Positions 32,967 through 41,749 of a DNA stretch of 64,000 nt are shown here, piece after piece. The first letter of the stretch is position 1. The number at the start of each line of letters is the position of its first letter. Both the position numbers and the translations under genes were made by a program. The notes under the pieces were generated by a model. It was not told where the DNA came from. It saw nothing but the letters and a program-made list of their open reading frames with translations, and did no database searches. This DNA comes from an uncultured Sanguibacteroides sp. (GTDB lineage Bacteria > Bacteroidota > Bacteroidia > Bacteroidales > Marinifilaceae): assembly GCF_900543425.1 (NCBI RefSeq), contig NZ_UQRQ01000009.1, positions 82,666 to 146,665 of the forward strand, read 5' to 3'.

Positions 32967-34523
32967 ATGCAGAACAGTAAATTAGGGCTGGATTTTAACA
33001 AAGTGGCACACGCGAAAAAAGTGTCCAAGAAAATAGCCGAAGACGTACAAAAATTCGTGGAACATTACTCCACTGTTGCCGTAGAACGGACTCTCTGCCG
33101 TCTATTAGGTATCGATGGTGTGGATGCAAACACCGTCCCCCTTCCCAATGTTTTGGTAGACGAGCTCAAGGAACAAGGGGTATTGAATCAAGGTATTCTT
33201 TTCTTCCTCGGTAATTCGATTGTCGAAACAGGCATGACGCCCCAGGAAATTGCAGAGAAGGTAGCTGATGGTCAATTGGATATGACAAAACTTCCCGTCC
33301 ATGCGAACGAAGAGATTCACTTGGCCTTAAAGCCTTATGTAGAAGCCAGTATCAAACGCATCAGTGATCGTCGTGCAAAGAAAGAGCACTATCTAAAAAC
33401 GATAGGTGAAGGTCCGAAACCTTACCTTTATGTTATTGTTGCGACCGGAAACATTTATGAAGACGTAGTACAAGCCCAAGCAGCCGCACGTCAGGGAGCC
33501 GATATCATCGCCGTTATCCGTACGACCGGACAAAGTCTTTTGGACTACGTTCCTTACGGGGCAACGACAGAAGGCTTCGGAGGAACTTTTGCCACTCAGG
33601 AGAACTTTCGGATCATGCGGAAAGCTCTGGATGAGGTAGGCGAAGAAGTAGGCCGGTATATCCGGTTATGTAACTACTGCTCCGGATTGTGTATGCCCGA
33701 GATTGCAGCCATGGGAGCACTGGAAGGACTGGACGTGATGTTAAACGATGCCCTTTACGGTATTCTTTTCCGTGACATCAATATGCAACGTACCCTGGTC
33801 GATCAATTCATGTCACGCGTTATTAACGGTTTTGCCGGTGTTATCATCAACACGGGAGAAGACAACTATTTAACTACCGCAGATGCGATTGAACAAGCTC
33901 ATACGGTATTAGCTTCCGACTTGATCAATGAGCAACTAGCACTCATTGCCGGACTTCCGGAAGAACAAATGGGCTTGGGACACGCTTTCGAAATGGATCC
34001 GATGCAGGAAAACGGTTTCTTGTTCGAGTTGGCACAAGCCCAGATGACCCGCGAAATTTTCCCGAACGCCCCGCTAAAATACATGCCTCCGACCAAATTC
34101 ATGACTGGTAATATTTTCCGCGGCCATATTCAGGACGCTCTATTTAACATGATCGGTATCTGGACGTCACAGGGCATTCAGTTATTAGGAATGCCGACAG
34201 AAGCTATCCATACTCCTTTCATGTCGGACCGTTACCTCTCTATTGAAAATGCAAAATACATTTTCGGTAATATGAAAAATATCGGAGATGAGGTAGAATT
34301 TAAGACGGACGGAATTATTCAAAGCCGGGCAAAAGAGGTCTTGGATAAAGCTACCGCTCTCGTGGAAAGTATCGAGAAAGAGGGGCTATTTACCGCTCTG
34401 GAAAAGGGAATTTTTGCGGATATCAAACGTCCGAAGAACGGAGGAAAAGGATTGGATGGAGTGGTAGAAAAAGGCAAAAACTATTACAATCCGTTCATTG
34501 AGCTGATGCTCAAAAAAAATTGA
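32967..34523 (+). CDS. kamD: D-lysine 5,6-aminomutase alpha subunit
   Basis: 518 residues, matching the large subunit of the B12- and PLP-dependent aminomutase that shifts the 6-amino group of D-lysine or L-beta-lysine to carbon 5. The sequence shows the family's TIM-barrel blocks (PYLYVIVATGNIYEDVVQAQAAARQGADIIAVIRTTGQSLLDYVPYGATTEG and NYCSGLCMPEIAAMGALEGLDVMLNDALYGILFRDINMQRTLVDQF). It provides most of the substrate and PLP site, and the small subunit, kamE, follows. A 118-bp AT-rich gap separates the two. Confidence 0.96.
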   Translation: MQNSKLGLDFNKVAHAKKVSKKIAEDVQKFVEHYSTVAVERTLCRLLGIDGVDANTVPLPNVLVDELKEQGVLNQGILFFLGNSIVETGMTPQEIAEKVADGQLDMTKLPVHANEEIHLALKPYVEASIKRISDRRAKKEHYLKTIGEGPKPYLYVIVATGNIYEDVVQAQAAARQGADIIAVIRTTGQSLLDYVPYGATTEGFGGTFATQENFRIMRKALDEVGEEVGRYIRLCNYCSGLCMPEIAAMGALEGLDVMLNDALYGILFRDINMQRTLVDQFMSRVINGFAGVIINTGEDNYLTTADAIEQAHTVLASDLINEQLALIAGLPEEQMGLGHAFEMDPMQENGFLFELAQAQMTREIFPNAPLKYMPPTKFMTGNIFRGHIQDALFNMIGIWTSQGIQLLGMPTEAIHTPFMSDRYLSIENAKYIFGNMKNIGDEVEFKTDGIIQSRAKEVLDKATALVESIEKEGLFTALEKGIFADIKRPKNGGKGLDGVVEKGKNYYNPFIELMLKKN

Positions 34524-34641
34524 AATTCGAGGACCAGATATTATTTCAAATCCCAAAGTTTCAATGAACGTGTAAATTAAATAATAACAACAAATGATCT
34601 ATTGAACCAGTTCAATTTTTCATTTTCAATTTTCAATTCGT

Positions 34642-35433
34642 ATGAGTGGTGGATTATATTCAACGGAAAAAAATGATTTTGATCAGACCTTAGATCTGAA
34701 AAAAATAAAACCATATGGCGATACAATGAACGACGGTAAAACACAATTAAGTTTTACCTTACCCGTTCCTGCCGGAGAAGAGGCCATCGAGGCCGCAAAA
34801 CAACTACTGAAGAGAATGGGGTTTGAAAACCCCCAGATTGTATTCAGTAAGGAATTAACCGAAGGTTATACCTTCTTTAATTGTTACGGAAGTTGCACAC
34901 ACACGGTTGATTTTACGGCAATTCATGTTCCTAAAGTCGAATCTACAAAATGGGAAATGCACGAGACAGACGAGTTTATCCGTGAACACATCGGACGGCC
35001 GATCGTCGTTGTCGGGGCCAGTACCGGAACCGATGCTCATACGGTAGGTATCGATGCGATCATGAATATGAAGGGTTTCGCCGGACACTACGGTCTGGAG
35101 CGTTACGATATGATAGAGGCACACAATTTGGGGAGTCAGGTGCCCAATGAAGAGTTTATCGCCAAGGCTATCGAACTCCACGCGGATGCCTTACTGGTGT
35201 CACAAACCGTAACCCAGAAAGACGTCCATGTTAAGAATTTGACGGAATTAGTGGAAATGCTGGAAGCCGAAGGGCTCCGGGACAAAGTAATTTTAGCTTG
35301 CGGAGGCCCTCGCATATCACATGAATTAGCAAAGGAATTAGGCTACGATGCCGGTTTCGGCATGAATACTTATGCCGACGATGTGGCCTCTTTTATAGCG
35401 CAGGAACTGGATAAAAGAATGAACAACAAATAA
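34642..35433 (+). CDS. kamE: D-lysine 5,6-aminomutase beta subunit
   Basis: 263 residues with a B12-binding Rossmann domain. The base-off cobalamin motif D-x-H-x-x-G is D131-A-H133-T-V-G136. The lysine that holds PLP in the open state is Lys144 (IMNMKGFAG), matching the known position in the clostridial enzyme. GGPRISHEL and GFGMNTYADDVASF close the B12 domain. With KamD it forms the heterotetramer of the second aminomutase step. Confidence 0.96.
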   Translation: MSGGLYSTEKNDFDQTLDLKKIKPYGDTMNDGKTQLSFTLPVPAGEEAIEAAKQLLKRMGFENPQIVFSKELTEGYTFFNCYGSCTHTVDFTAIHVPKVESTKWEMHETDEFIREHIGRPIVVVGASTGTDAHTVGIDAIMNMKGFAGHYGLERYDMIEAHNLGSQVPNEEFIAKAIELHADALLVSQTVTQKDVHVKNLTELVEMLEAEGLRDKVILACGGPRISHELAKELGYDAGFGMNTYADDVASFIAQELDKRMNNK

Positions 35434-35452
35434 ATCCAAAATCAATATAGCT

Positions 35453-36112
35453 ATGGATAAAGATCAAATCAGAGAAGTCATTGCCAAACGGGTTGCTCTC
35501 GAATTAAAAGACGGAGACGTGGTAAATTTAGGAATCGGATTGCCGACTCTAGTACCAAACTATTTAAAGAAAGACGTACACGTTATCTTACAATCGGAAA
35601 ACGGTTTATTGGGTATGGGCCCTAAACCTGAAGCAGGTAAAGAAAATCCGGAACTAACGGATGCAGGAGGCGGTTTCATCACGGCCATCGAAGGGGCTTG
35701 CAGTTTCGATAGTGCGACCTCATTTGGTATCATCCGGGGAGGCCATGTCGATGTAACCATATTAGGAGCTTTACAAGTAGATGAAAAAGGAGATTTGGCC
35801 AACTGGATCATTCCCGGGAAAAAAGCTCCGGGCATGGGAGGAGCTATGGATTTATTAGTAGGAGCTAAAAAAGTAATTTTAGCCATGGAACATACGGCAA
35901 AAGGAGCTCCTAAAATCCTGAAAAAATGCACCTTGCCGCTGACAGCTGCCGGACAGGTAAACCTGATTATAACGGAGATGGGAGTAATTGAAGTAACCCC
36001 CAAAGGATTGGTTTTACGTGAAATCCATCCTGAATTTACGGTAGAACAAGTTCAAGCTGCCACAGAGGCTCAACTCATTATCTCCGATGATCTAAAGCCT
36101 ATGGCTCAATAA
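35453..36112 (+). CDS. atoA: CoA-transferase subunit B (butyryl-CoA:acetoacetate type)
   Basis: 219 residues, beta subunit of the family I CoA-transferases. The catalytic glutamate is in SENGLLGMGP (about 43-52), and the CoA-loop motif GGGFITAIEGACSFDSATSFGIIRGGHVD follows. It completes subunit A at 24982. The two are separated by ten genes of the pathway, yet on the same strand. The product acts on butyryl-CoA and acetoacetate, as the context shows. Confidence 0.92.
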   Translation: MDKDQIREVIAKRVALELKDGDVVNLGIGLPTLVPNYLKKDVHVILQSENGLLGMGPKPEAGKENPELTDAGGGFITAIEGACSFDSATSFGIIRGGHVDVTILGALQVDEKGDLANWIIPGKKAPGMGGAMDLLVGAKKVILAMEHTAKGAPKILKKCTLPLTAAGQVNLIITEMGVIEVTPKGLVLREIHPEFTVEQVQAATEAQLIISDDLKPMAQ

Positions 36113-36124
36113 GATAGTTATAAA

Positions 36125-36165
36125 TATTCATACCGGATCATTTGTTGGATGATCCGGTATGAATA
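36125..36165. repeat. Strong hairpin between atoA and bcd
   Basis: 17-bp perfect arms (36125-36141 and 36149-36165) around a 7-base loop TTGTTGG, starting 12 bp past the atoA stop. There is no T run, so it is not a standard terminator. It could mark an mRNA end or processing point that lets bcd-etf be expressed at a different level. Confidence 0.8.
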
Positions 36166-36209
36166 CAATGACTCATTCAATTTAAAATCATTAAATCTAA
36201 AATTATAAA

Positions 36210-37349
36210 ATGGATTTTTCATTAACCAAGCAAGAAGAATTATTTCTGCAAATGATCAGAGAATTTGCGGAAAAAGAGGTAAAACCTCTTGCGGCAGAAG
36301 TAGACGAATCAGAAAGATTCCCTATGGAAACCGTAGAAAAAATGGCTAAGTTAGGTATTATGGGTATTCCCTTCCCCGTTGAATACGGCGGAGCTGGTGG
36401 AAATAATGTTCTTTACACGATGGCTGTAGAAGAACTATCCCGTGTATGTGCGACAACAGGAGTTATCGTCTCGGCTCACACCTCTTTATGCGGTGCCCCG
36501 ATCATGGAGTTCGGAACTCCCGAACAAAAGGCCAAATATCTTCCCAAGTTAGCTTCCGGCGAATGGATCGGAGCATTCGGGTTAACCGAGCCTAATGCCG
36601 GTACGGATGCCTCTGCACAACAAACAATGGCCGTGAAAGAGGGAGATCATTACGTACTGAACGGATCTAAGATTTTCATCACGAATGCCGGATACGCACA
36701 CGTGTATATAGTTATGGCTATGACCGACAAGTCCAAAGGGACAAGAGGAATTACTGCCTTTATCGTGGAAAAAGATTTCCCCGGTTTTTCTATCGGTAAA
36801 AAAGAGAAAAAAATGGGTATTCGCGGATCGGCTACCTGCGAACTGATTTTCGAGAACTGTATTGTTCCGGCAGAAAATCTACTGGGACAAGAAGGTAAAG
36901 GATTCGGCATTGCCATGAAGACATTGGACGGAGGACGTATCGGTATTGCTTCTCAAGCTCTTGGTATTGCACAGGGAGCTATGGATGAAACGGTAAAATA
37001 CGTGAAAGAGCGTAAGCAATTCGGTAAAGCTCTCGGACAATTCCAGAATACCCAATTCCAGTTGGCAGATCTTGAAACAAAGATTCATGCTGCACGTCTA
37101 TTGGTTAGAAAGGCTGCTTTCAAAAAAGACCGGAAAGAGAACTATTCCGCAGATGCCGCAATGGCAAAACTGTTTGCTGCTGAAACAGCTATGGAAGTAA
37201 CGACTAAAGCGGTACAATTCCATGGAGGATACGGTTATACCCGCGAATATCCGGTTGAAAGAATGATGAGAGACGCCAAAATCACTGAAATATATGAAGG
37301 AACTTCAGAAGTTCAGAGAATGGTCATTGCAGCTAATTTATTAAAGTAA
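36210..37349 (+). CDS. bcd: Butyryl-CoA dehydrogenase
   Basis: 379 residues, the usual length of short-chain acyl-CoA dehydrogenases. FAD-binding and substrate motifs are visible: GLTEPNAGTDASAQQTMA, FITNAGYAHVYIVMAMT, GGRIGIASQALGIAQGAMDETVKYVKERKQFGKALGQFQ, and the catalytic Glu in IYEGTSEVQRMVIA. It reduces crotonyl-CoA to butyryl-CoA. The electron-transfer flavoprotein genes follow 12 bp later, which points to the Bcd-Etf complex that can also reduce ferredoxin. Confidence 0.95.
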   Translation: MDFSLTKQEELFLQMIREFAEKEVKPLAAEVDESERFPMETVEKMAKLGIMGIPFPVEYGGAGGNNVLYTMAVEELSRVCATTGVIVSAHTSLCGAPIMEFGTPEQKAKYLPKLASGEWIGAFGLTEPNAGTDASAQQTMAVKEGDHYVLNGSKIFITNAGYAHVYIVMAMTDKSKGTRGITAFIVEKDFPGFSIGKKEKKMGIRGSATCELIFENCIVPAENLLGQEGKGFGIAMKTLDGGRIGIASQALGIAQGAMDETVKYVKERKQFGKALGQFQNTQFQLADLETKIHAARLLVRKAAFKKDRKENYSADAAMAKLFAAETAMEVTTKAVQFHGGYGYTREYPVERMMRDAKITEIYEGTSEVQRMVIAANLLK

Positions 37350-37361
37350 AAAAAAGTCAAC

Positions 37362-38144
37362 ATGAAAATAGTTGTTTGCATTAAACAAGTTCCGGATACC
37401 ACGGAAATTAAACTTGATCCGGTAACCGGAACCCTGATTAGAGACGGGGTTCCCAGTATCATGAATCCCGATGATAAGGGAGGTCTTGAATTTGCCCTTC
37501 AATTAAAAGATCAATATGGAGCCCATGTAACCGTTATCACGATGGGACCGCCACAAGCCGAAGCAATCCTAAGAGAGGCTTTTGCCATGGGCGTCGATCG
37601 GGCCATTTTATTAAGCGACCGTAAATTTGCCGGTGCCGATACGTTAGCGACCTCCAATACCATAGCCGGAGCCCTGAGGGCCTTGGATTACGATTTGGTA
37701 ATTACCGGACGTCAGGCTATAGACGGAGACACGGCACAAGTAGGACCACAAATCGCAGAGCACTTGGACTTACCTCAGGTAACCTACGTTGAAGACCTGA
37801 AATTTGACGGAAAGAAAACTTTTACCATAAAAAAATCTACGGAGGAAGGTCATCAAATCGTAGAAGTAGATGCTCCCTGCGTATTAACGGCATTGGCATC
37901 AGGTGTAAAACCCCGCTATATGTCCGTGAGAGGTATAGTGGAAGCCTACGACCGTGAAATCGAATTATGGAATTACACGAACATCACCGTAGATGAAAAG
38001 AAAATCGGATTAAACGGATCTCCTACCCGGGTGTACAAATCATTCACAAAGGGAGTGAAAGCTGCCGGACAAATCTACGAGGTAGAGCCAATGGAAGCTG
38101 CCGATATTATTATCAATAAATTAAAAGAGAAATTTATTATCTAA
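37362..38144 (+). CDS. etfB: Electron transfer flavoprotein beta subunit
   Basis: 260 residues. It starts MKIVVCIKQVPDTTEIKLDPVTGTLIRDGVPSIMNPDDKG and contains the EtfB signature near the end (ALASGVKPRYMSVRGIVEA). EtfB binds the second cofactor and shuttles electrons to Bcd. In butyrate formers of this kind the complex is often bifurcating, oxidising NADH and reducing both crotonyl-CoA and ferredoxin. That property cannot be read from sequence alone. Confidence 0.95.
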   Translation: MKIVVCIKQVPDTTEIKLDPVTGTLIRDGVPSIMNPDDKGGLEFALQLKDQYGAHVTVITMGPPQAEAILREAFAMGVDRAILLSDRKFAGADTLATSNTIAGALRALDYDLVITGRQAIDGDTAQVGPQIAEHLDLPQVTYVEDLKFDGKKTFTIKKSTEEGHQIVEVDAPCVLTALASGVKPRYMSVRGIVEAYDREIELWNYTNITVDEKKIGLNGSPTRVYKSFTKGVKAAGQIYEVEPMEAADIIINKLKEKFII

Positions 38145-38188
38145 TAAGAATTTAGAGTCTTTCTCCAAATTCAAAATTAAAAAGTCAG

Positions 38189-39187
38189 ATGGATAAATCA
38201 CAATACAAAAATGTTTACGTCTTTGTTGAACAAAGAGAAGGCGTAATCCAAAATGTGGGTCTGGAGTTATTAGGTAAAGCCAGAGAATTGGCAGATGCTT
38301 TAAATGAAAAAGTATATGCCATATTATTAGGGCATAACTTATCTACTCAGGCCCAAGAGTGTATCGCTTACGGAGCCGATACGGTTTTACGCGTAGACGT
38401 TCCCGAATTAGAGACCTATGTAACAGAACCCTATGCTCAAGCGATCTATCAAATTGTAAGAGACAACAAACCCAGTATCGTTTTAATCGGTGCTACCACC
38501 ATCGGACGGGATCTGGGTCCGCGTCTGTCAGCCCGTATAGAAACCGGTTTGACGGCAGACTGTACCGGATTGGAAATTTCAGAAGAGAGAGATTTATTGA
38601 TGACTCGTCCGGCATTCGGAGGAAACCTGATGGCTACCATTATCTGTAAAGACCATCGTCCTCAAATGTCCACCGTTCGTCCGGGAGTAATGCGGATCGG
38701 TCACCGGGATACAAATCGTCAAGGAACAATCGAGGATGTTACGATCCATTTTGACAAATCCAAATTCCGCGTACGAGTAATCGAAACCGTAAAAGAGCAG
38801 AAGAACCTGATCGACATCACGGAGGCTCATATCTTGGTATCCGGAGGACGAGGAGTCGGAAACACGGAAGGATTCGACCTTTTGCGGGCCATGGCCGGTA
38901 CCATAGGTGCAGAAGTATCGGCTTCCCGTGCTATGGTGGATGCCGGAGTTCTCGGACATGAACGTCAAGTAGGACAAACCGGTAAAACGGTTCGCCCGGA
39001 TGTTTATTTTGCCATGGGAATCTCCGGAGCTATCCAACACTTGGCAGGAATGGAAGAAGCAGAATATATCATTGCAATCAACAAAGACAAGTATGCGCCT
39101 ATTTTCAATGTAGCAGACTTGGGTATTGTAGGAGATGTACGGAAAATCGTTCCCCTACTTACCGAACGATTGAAAAAATCAGAATAA
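38189..39187 (+). CDS. etfA: Electron transfer flavoprotein alpha subunit
   Basis: 332 residues. The C-terminal FAD domain carries the EtfA signature: LVSGGRGVGNTEGFDLLRAMAGTIGAEVSASRAMVDAG, QVGQTGKTVRPDVYFAMGISGAIQH and NKDKYAPIFNVADLGIVGD. The last gene of the operon, ending before a strong terminator. It partners EtfB and Bcd. Confidence 0.95.
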   Translation: MDKSQYKNVYVFVEQREGVIQNVGLELLGKARELADALNEKVYAILLGHNLSTQAQECIAYGADTVLRVDVPELETYVTEPYAQAIYQIVRDNKPSIVLIGATTIGRDLGPRLSARIETGLTADCTGLEISEERDLLMTRPAFGGNLMATIICKDHRPQMSTVRPGVMRIGHRDTNRQGTIEDVTIHFDKSKFRVRVIETVKEQKNLIDITEAHILVSGGRGVGNTEGFDLLRAMAGTIGAEVSASRAMVDAGVLGHERQVGQTGKTVRPDVYFAMGISGAIQHLAGMEEAEYIIAINKDKYAPIFNVADLGIVGDVRKIVPLLTERLKKSE

Positions 39188-39218
39188 AAAAAAACCGGGA
39201 AATTTTCCCGGTTTTTTT
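39186..39218. terminator. Bidirectional terminator between etfA and hbd
   Basis: AAAAACCGGGAAA pairs with TTTCCCGGTTTTT with almost no loop, A-rich on one side and T-rich on the other. It serves both the plus-strand lysine operon and the convergent hbd-crt transcript. Confidence 0.9.
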
Positions 39219-39225
39219 ATCCTTA

Positions 39226-40071
39226 TCATTTACGATAGTCATAGAAACCGATTCCGGTTTTCCGACCCAGCAAATTAGCCCGAACCATCTTACGCAACAA
39301 GGGATGCGGCCGATATTTGGAGTCTCCGAATTCATGATACAATACTTCCATAATAGCCAGACAAACATCCAAACCGATCAGATCTCCTAATGCCAAAGGT
39401 CCCATCGGATGATTTGCTCCCAACTTCATCGCTTCATCGATCTCCTCTTTGGAAGCAACGCCATCGGCATAAATGCCGATACCTTCGTTAACCATCGGGA
39501 TCAAAATCCGGTTTACGACAAATCCGGGAGCTTCATTCACACTCACGGGAGTTTTACCGATTTCTGCGGCAATCGTCATGATTTTATCATGTACTTCTTG
39601 AGAAGTCAACTGTCCCTTGATTACTTCAACTAATTTCATCATGGGAACGGGATTGAAAAAATGCATCCCGATAACCTTTTCCGGACGATTGGTCATCGCC
39701 GCAATTTCGGTAATCGAAAGAGAAGAGGTATTGGTTGCCAATATGGCCTCAGGTTTACAAACTGCATCCAACGTTTTAAATATCTCATTCTTGGTATTCA
39801 TATCTTCAGCCACAACCTCAATCACCAAATCGGCCTCCTTACAATCTTCATAAACCATGGTATCTTTAATCTTGGCAATGATTGCCTCTTTCTGAGCAGC
39901 TTCCATCTTGCCTTTTTCCACCATTTTGGAAAGACTCTTATCAATGGCCTTATGTGCTTTTGCCAAAGAAGCCTCTGACCTCCCCTTTAACAATACATCG
40001 TGACCAGCCTGCGCAAATGTCTGGGCAATACCATTACCCATTGTACCTGTACCTACGACACAAATTTTCAT
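39226..40071 (-). CDS. hbd: 3-hydroxybutyryl-CoA dehydrogenase
   Basis: 281 residues. The N-terminal NAD(P) motif is VVGTGTMGNGIAQTFAQAGHDV. The catalytic His is in GMHFFNPVPMMKLVEVIKG, followed by NEAPGFVVNRILIPMVNEG. It reduces acetoacetyl-CoA to 3-hydroxybutyryl-CoA, so acetoacetyl-CoA formed by the CoA-transferase can be routed back to crotonyl-CoA. It lies 32 bp after crt on the same strand, forming a two-gene unit that converges on the lysine operon. Confidence 0.95.
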   Translation of the reverse strand: MKICVVGTGTMGNGIAQTFAQAGHDVLLKGRSEASLAKAHKAIDKSLSKMVEKGKMEAAQKEAIIAKIKDTMVYEDCKEADLVIEVVAEDMNTKNEIFKTLDAVCKPEAILATNTSSLSITEIAAMTNRPEKVIGMHFFNPVPMMKLVEVIKGQLTSQEVHDKIMTIAAEIGKTPVSVNEAPGFVVNRILIPMVNEGIGIYADGVASKEEIDEAMKLGANHPMGPLALGDLIGLDVCLAIMEVLYHEFGDSKYRPHPLLRKMVRANLLGRKTGIGFYDYRK

Positions 40072-40103
40072 ATTAAACCTCCAATTCTTTTATTAATATA
40101 TTA

Positions 40104-40883
40104 TTATTTCTTTTGAAAAGTCGCTCCCCGTTTTTCTATAAAAGCTCTCATCCCCTCCTTCTGGTCTTCCGTGGAAAAACAAAGTCCAAACAGATCGTTT
40201 TCAATAGCAATACCGGTCTCTATATCCGATTCTATTCCCCGGTTTATTGCCTCCTTCGAGTATCGTACCGCCAAAGGAGCTTTTGAAGCAATCTTCTTAG
40301 CCATACTCAAACTCTCCTCCAATAACCTTTCAGGCTCAACCAGCTTATTCACCAATCCGATCCGGTAAGCCTCTTCGGCATGAATAACATCGGCCGTATA
40401 AATTAACTCTTTCGCCTTTCCGATCCCTACAATTCTGGCTAATCGTTGTGTTCCCGAAAATCCGGGAGTAATTCCCAAGCCGACTTCCGGTTGTCCGAAT
40501 TTCGCCTTCGAAGAAGCGATCCGAATATCACAGGCCATCGCCAGTTCACACCCTCCTCCCAGAGCAAATCCATTCACGGCAGCTATAACCACCTTATTTA
40601 ACAATTCGATTTTTCTGAAAACAGCAGCTCCCAACTCTCCGAATGCTTTGCCTTCAACGGCGTTCAAACCGCTCATCTCCGAAATATCGGCACCGGCAAC
40701 AAAAGAACGTCCTTCCCCCGTCAAAATGACAACATCCGTAGCCTCATCTTCACCCAAAGCAGTAAAAACAGCATCCAACTCCTTCAACACAACAGAATTC
40801 AAAGCATTCAATGCCTCCGGATGATTGATTTTTACAAGACAAATATTCTCCTGTTTTTCGACAATTAACTTCGTATATTCCAT
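40104..40883 (-). CDS. crt: Enoyl-CoA hydratase / crotonase
   Basis: 259 residues, crotonase fold. The oxyanion hole lies in VAGADISEMSG and AVNGFALGGGCELAMACDIRIAS, with the first catalytic Glu in GGGCELA and the second in FGQPEVGLGITPGFSGTQRL. It interconverts 3-hydroxybutyryl-CoA and crotonyl-CoA. First gene of the hbd-crt unit; the divergent marC gene has its own promoter across 210 bp. Confidence 0.93.
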   Translation of the reverse strand: MEYTKLIVEKQENICLVKINHPEALNALNSVVLKELDAVFTALGEDEATDVVILTGEGRSFVAGADISEMSGLNAVEGKAFGELGAAVFRKIELLNKVVIAAVNGFALGGGCELAMACDIRIASSKAKFGQPEVGLGITPGFSGTQRLARIVGIGKAKELIYTADVIHAEEAYRIGLVNKLVEPERLLEESLSMAKKIASKAPLAVRYSKEAINRGIESDIETGIAIENDLFGLCFSTEDQKEGMRAFIEKRGATFQKK

Positions 40884-40911
40884 AAATATCTTTTCTTTAT
40901 CATTTATATTT

Positions 40912-40942
40912 TTTGAAAGAATCCTATGATTCAGTATCTTTG
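40912..40942 (+). promoter_or_regulatory. Plus-strand promoter upstream of marC
   Basis: TTTG (40912-40915), 19 bp, TATCTTTG (40935-40942): an exact Bacteroides consensus pair. It predicts a leader of about 145 bases before the marC ATG, longer than usual, so a small leader element is possible. Confidence 0.65.
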
Positions 40943-41096
40943 CCCGGATTTTTACGTATCCATATCATCAATATGGATAGGATTCAGGCAAAAATAATAC
41001 TTTTATTTGGTATTTAATTCATCCTTTTCTGACAAAAAGAGAAGAGATCATAAAAAGATATGATTTATAATTTCAAGTGGATAAATGATTTAAAAT

Positions 41097-41696
41097 ATGG
41101 ATATTTCAATACTCAGCATACAGGAAATTGTTAGTGCCTTTATGGTCTTATTTGCAGTAATCGATATCACGGGATCCGTTCCCATTATCATAGATATTCA
41201 AAATAAACATCATAAAATAAACGCGGCAAAAGCAGCTTTATTTTCATTCCTTATCCTTTTCAGTTTTCTCTTTGTCGGAGACGCTCTATTAGGTCTGTTC
41301 AGCGTAGACATCTCCTCTTTCGCCGTCGCGGGGGCTTTGGTCATCTTCGTGTTAGCTGTCGAAATGATCTTCGGTATAGAGATCTTTAAGAACGACGGTC
41401 CCGCCGATACGGCCACGATCGTACCTTTGGTTTTTCCTCTCATTGCCGGAGCGGGCACTCTAACTACCCTATTGGCTCTAAAAGCGGAATACCACACTGT
41501 TAATATTATTATCGCCTTGATTCTGAATATTATTGTTGTCTATTTGGTTTTAAAGAACGTTTCATTAGTAGAAAAAATATTCGGAAAAGGCGGAGTATAC
41601 ATCCTGAGGAAATTCTTCGGAATCATCCTGCTGGCAATTTCCGTAAAATTATTTACCAGTAACCTGACCTCATTGATCGAGACTTTAAATCCATAA
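41097..41696 (+). CDS. marC: MarC-family inner-membrane protein
   Basis: 199 residues with six membrane helices, the family pattern. It begins with a helix containing FAVIDITGSVPIIID, where MarC proteins carry their conserved D-P/T-x-G segment, and later has VFPLIAGAGTLTTLLAL, the second half of the repeat. MarC proteins are of unknown transport role and were once wrongly linked to antibiotic resistance. Alone on its transcript. Confidence 0.85.
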   Translation: MDISILSIQEIVSAFMVLFAVIDITGSVPIIIDIQNKHHKINAAKAALFSFLILFSFLFVGDALLGLFSVDISSFAVAGALVIFVLAVEMIFGIEIFKNDGPADTATIVPLVFPLIAGAGTLTTLLALKAEYHTVNIIIALILNIIVVYLVLKNVSLVEKIFGKGGVYILRKFFGIILLAISVKLFTSNLTSLIETLNP

Positions 41697-41749
41697 TAAA
41701 ACAATTGGAAGAAAACAACCGTGTATCTCCTTCAAATGTAATTTATTAT

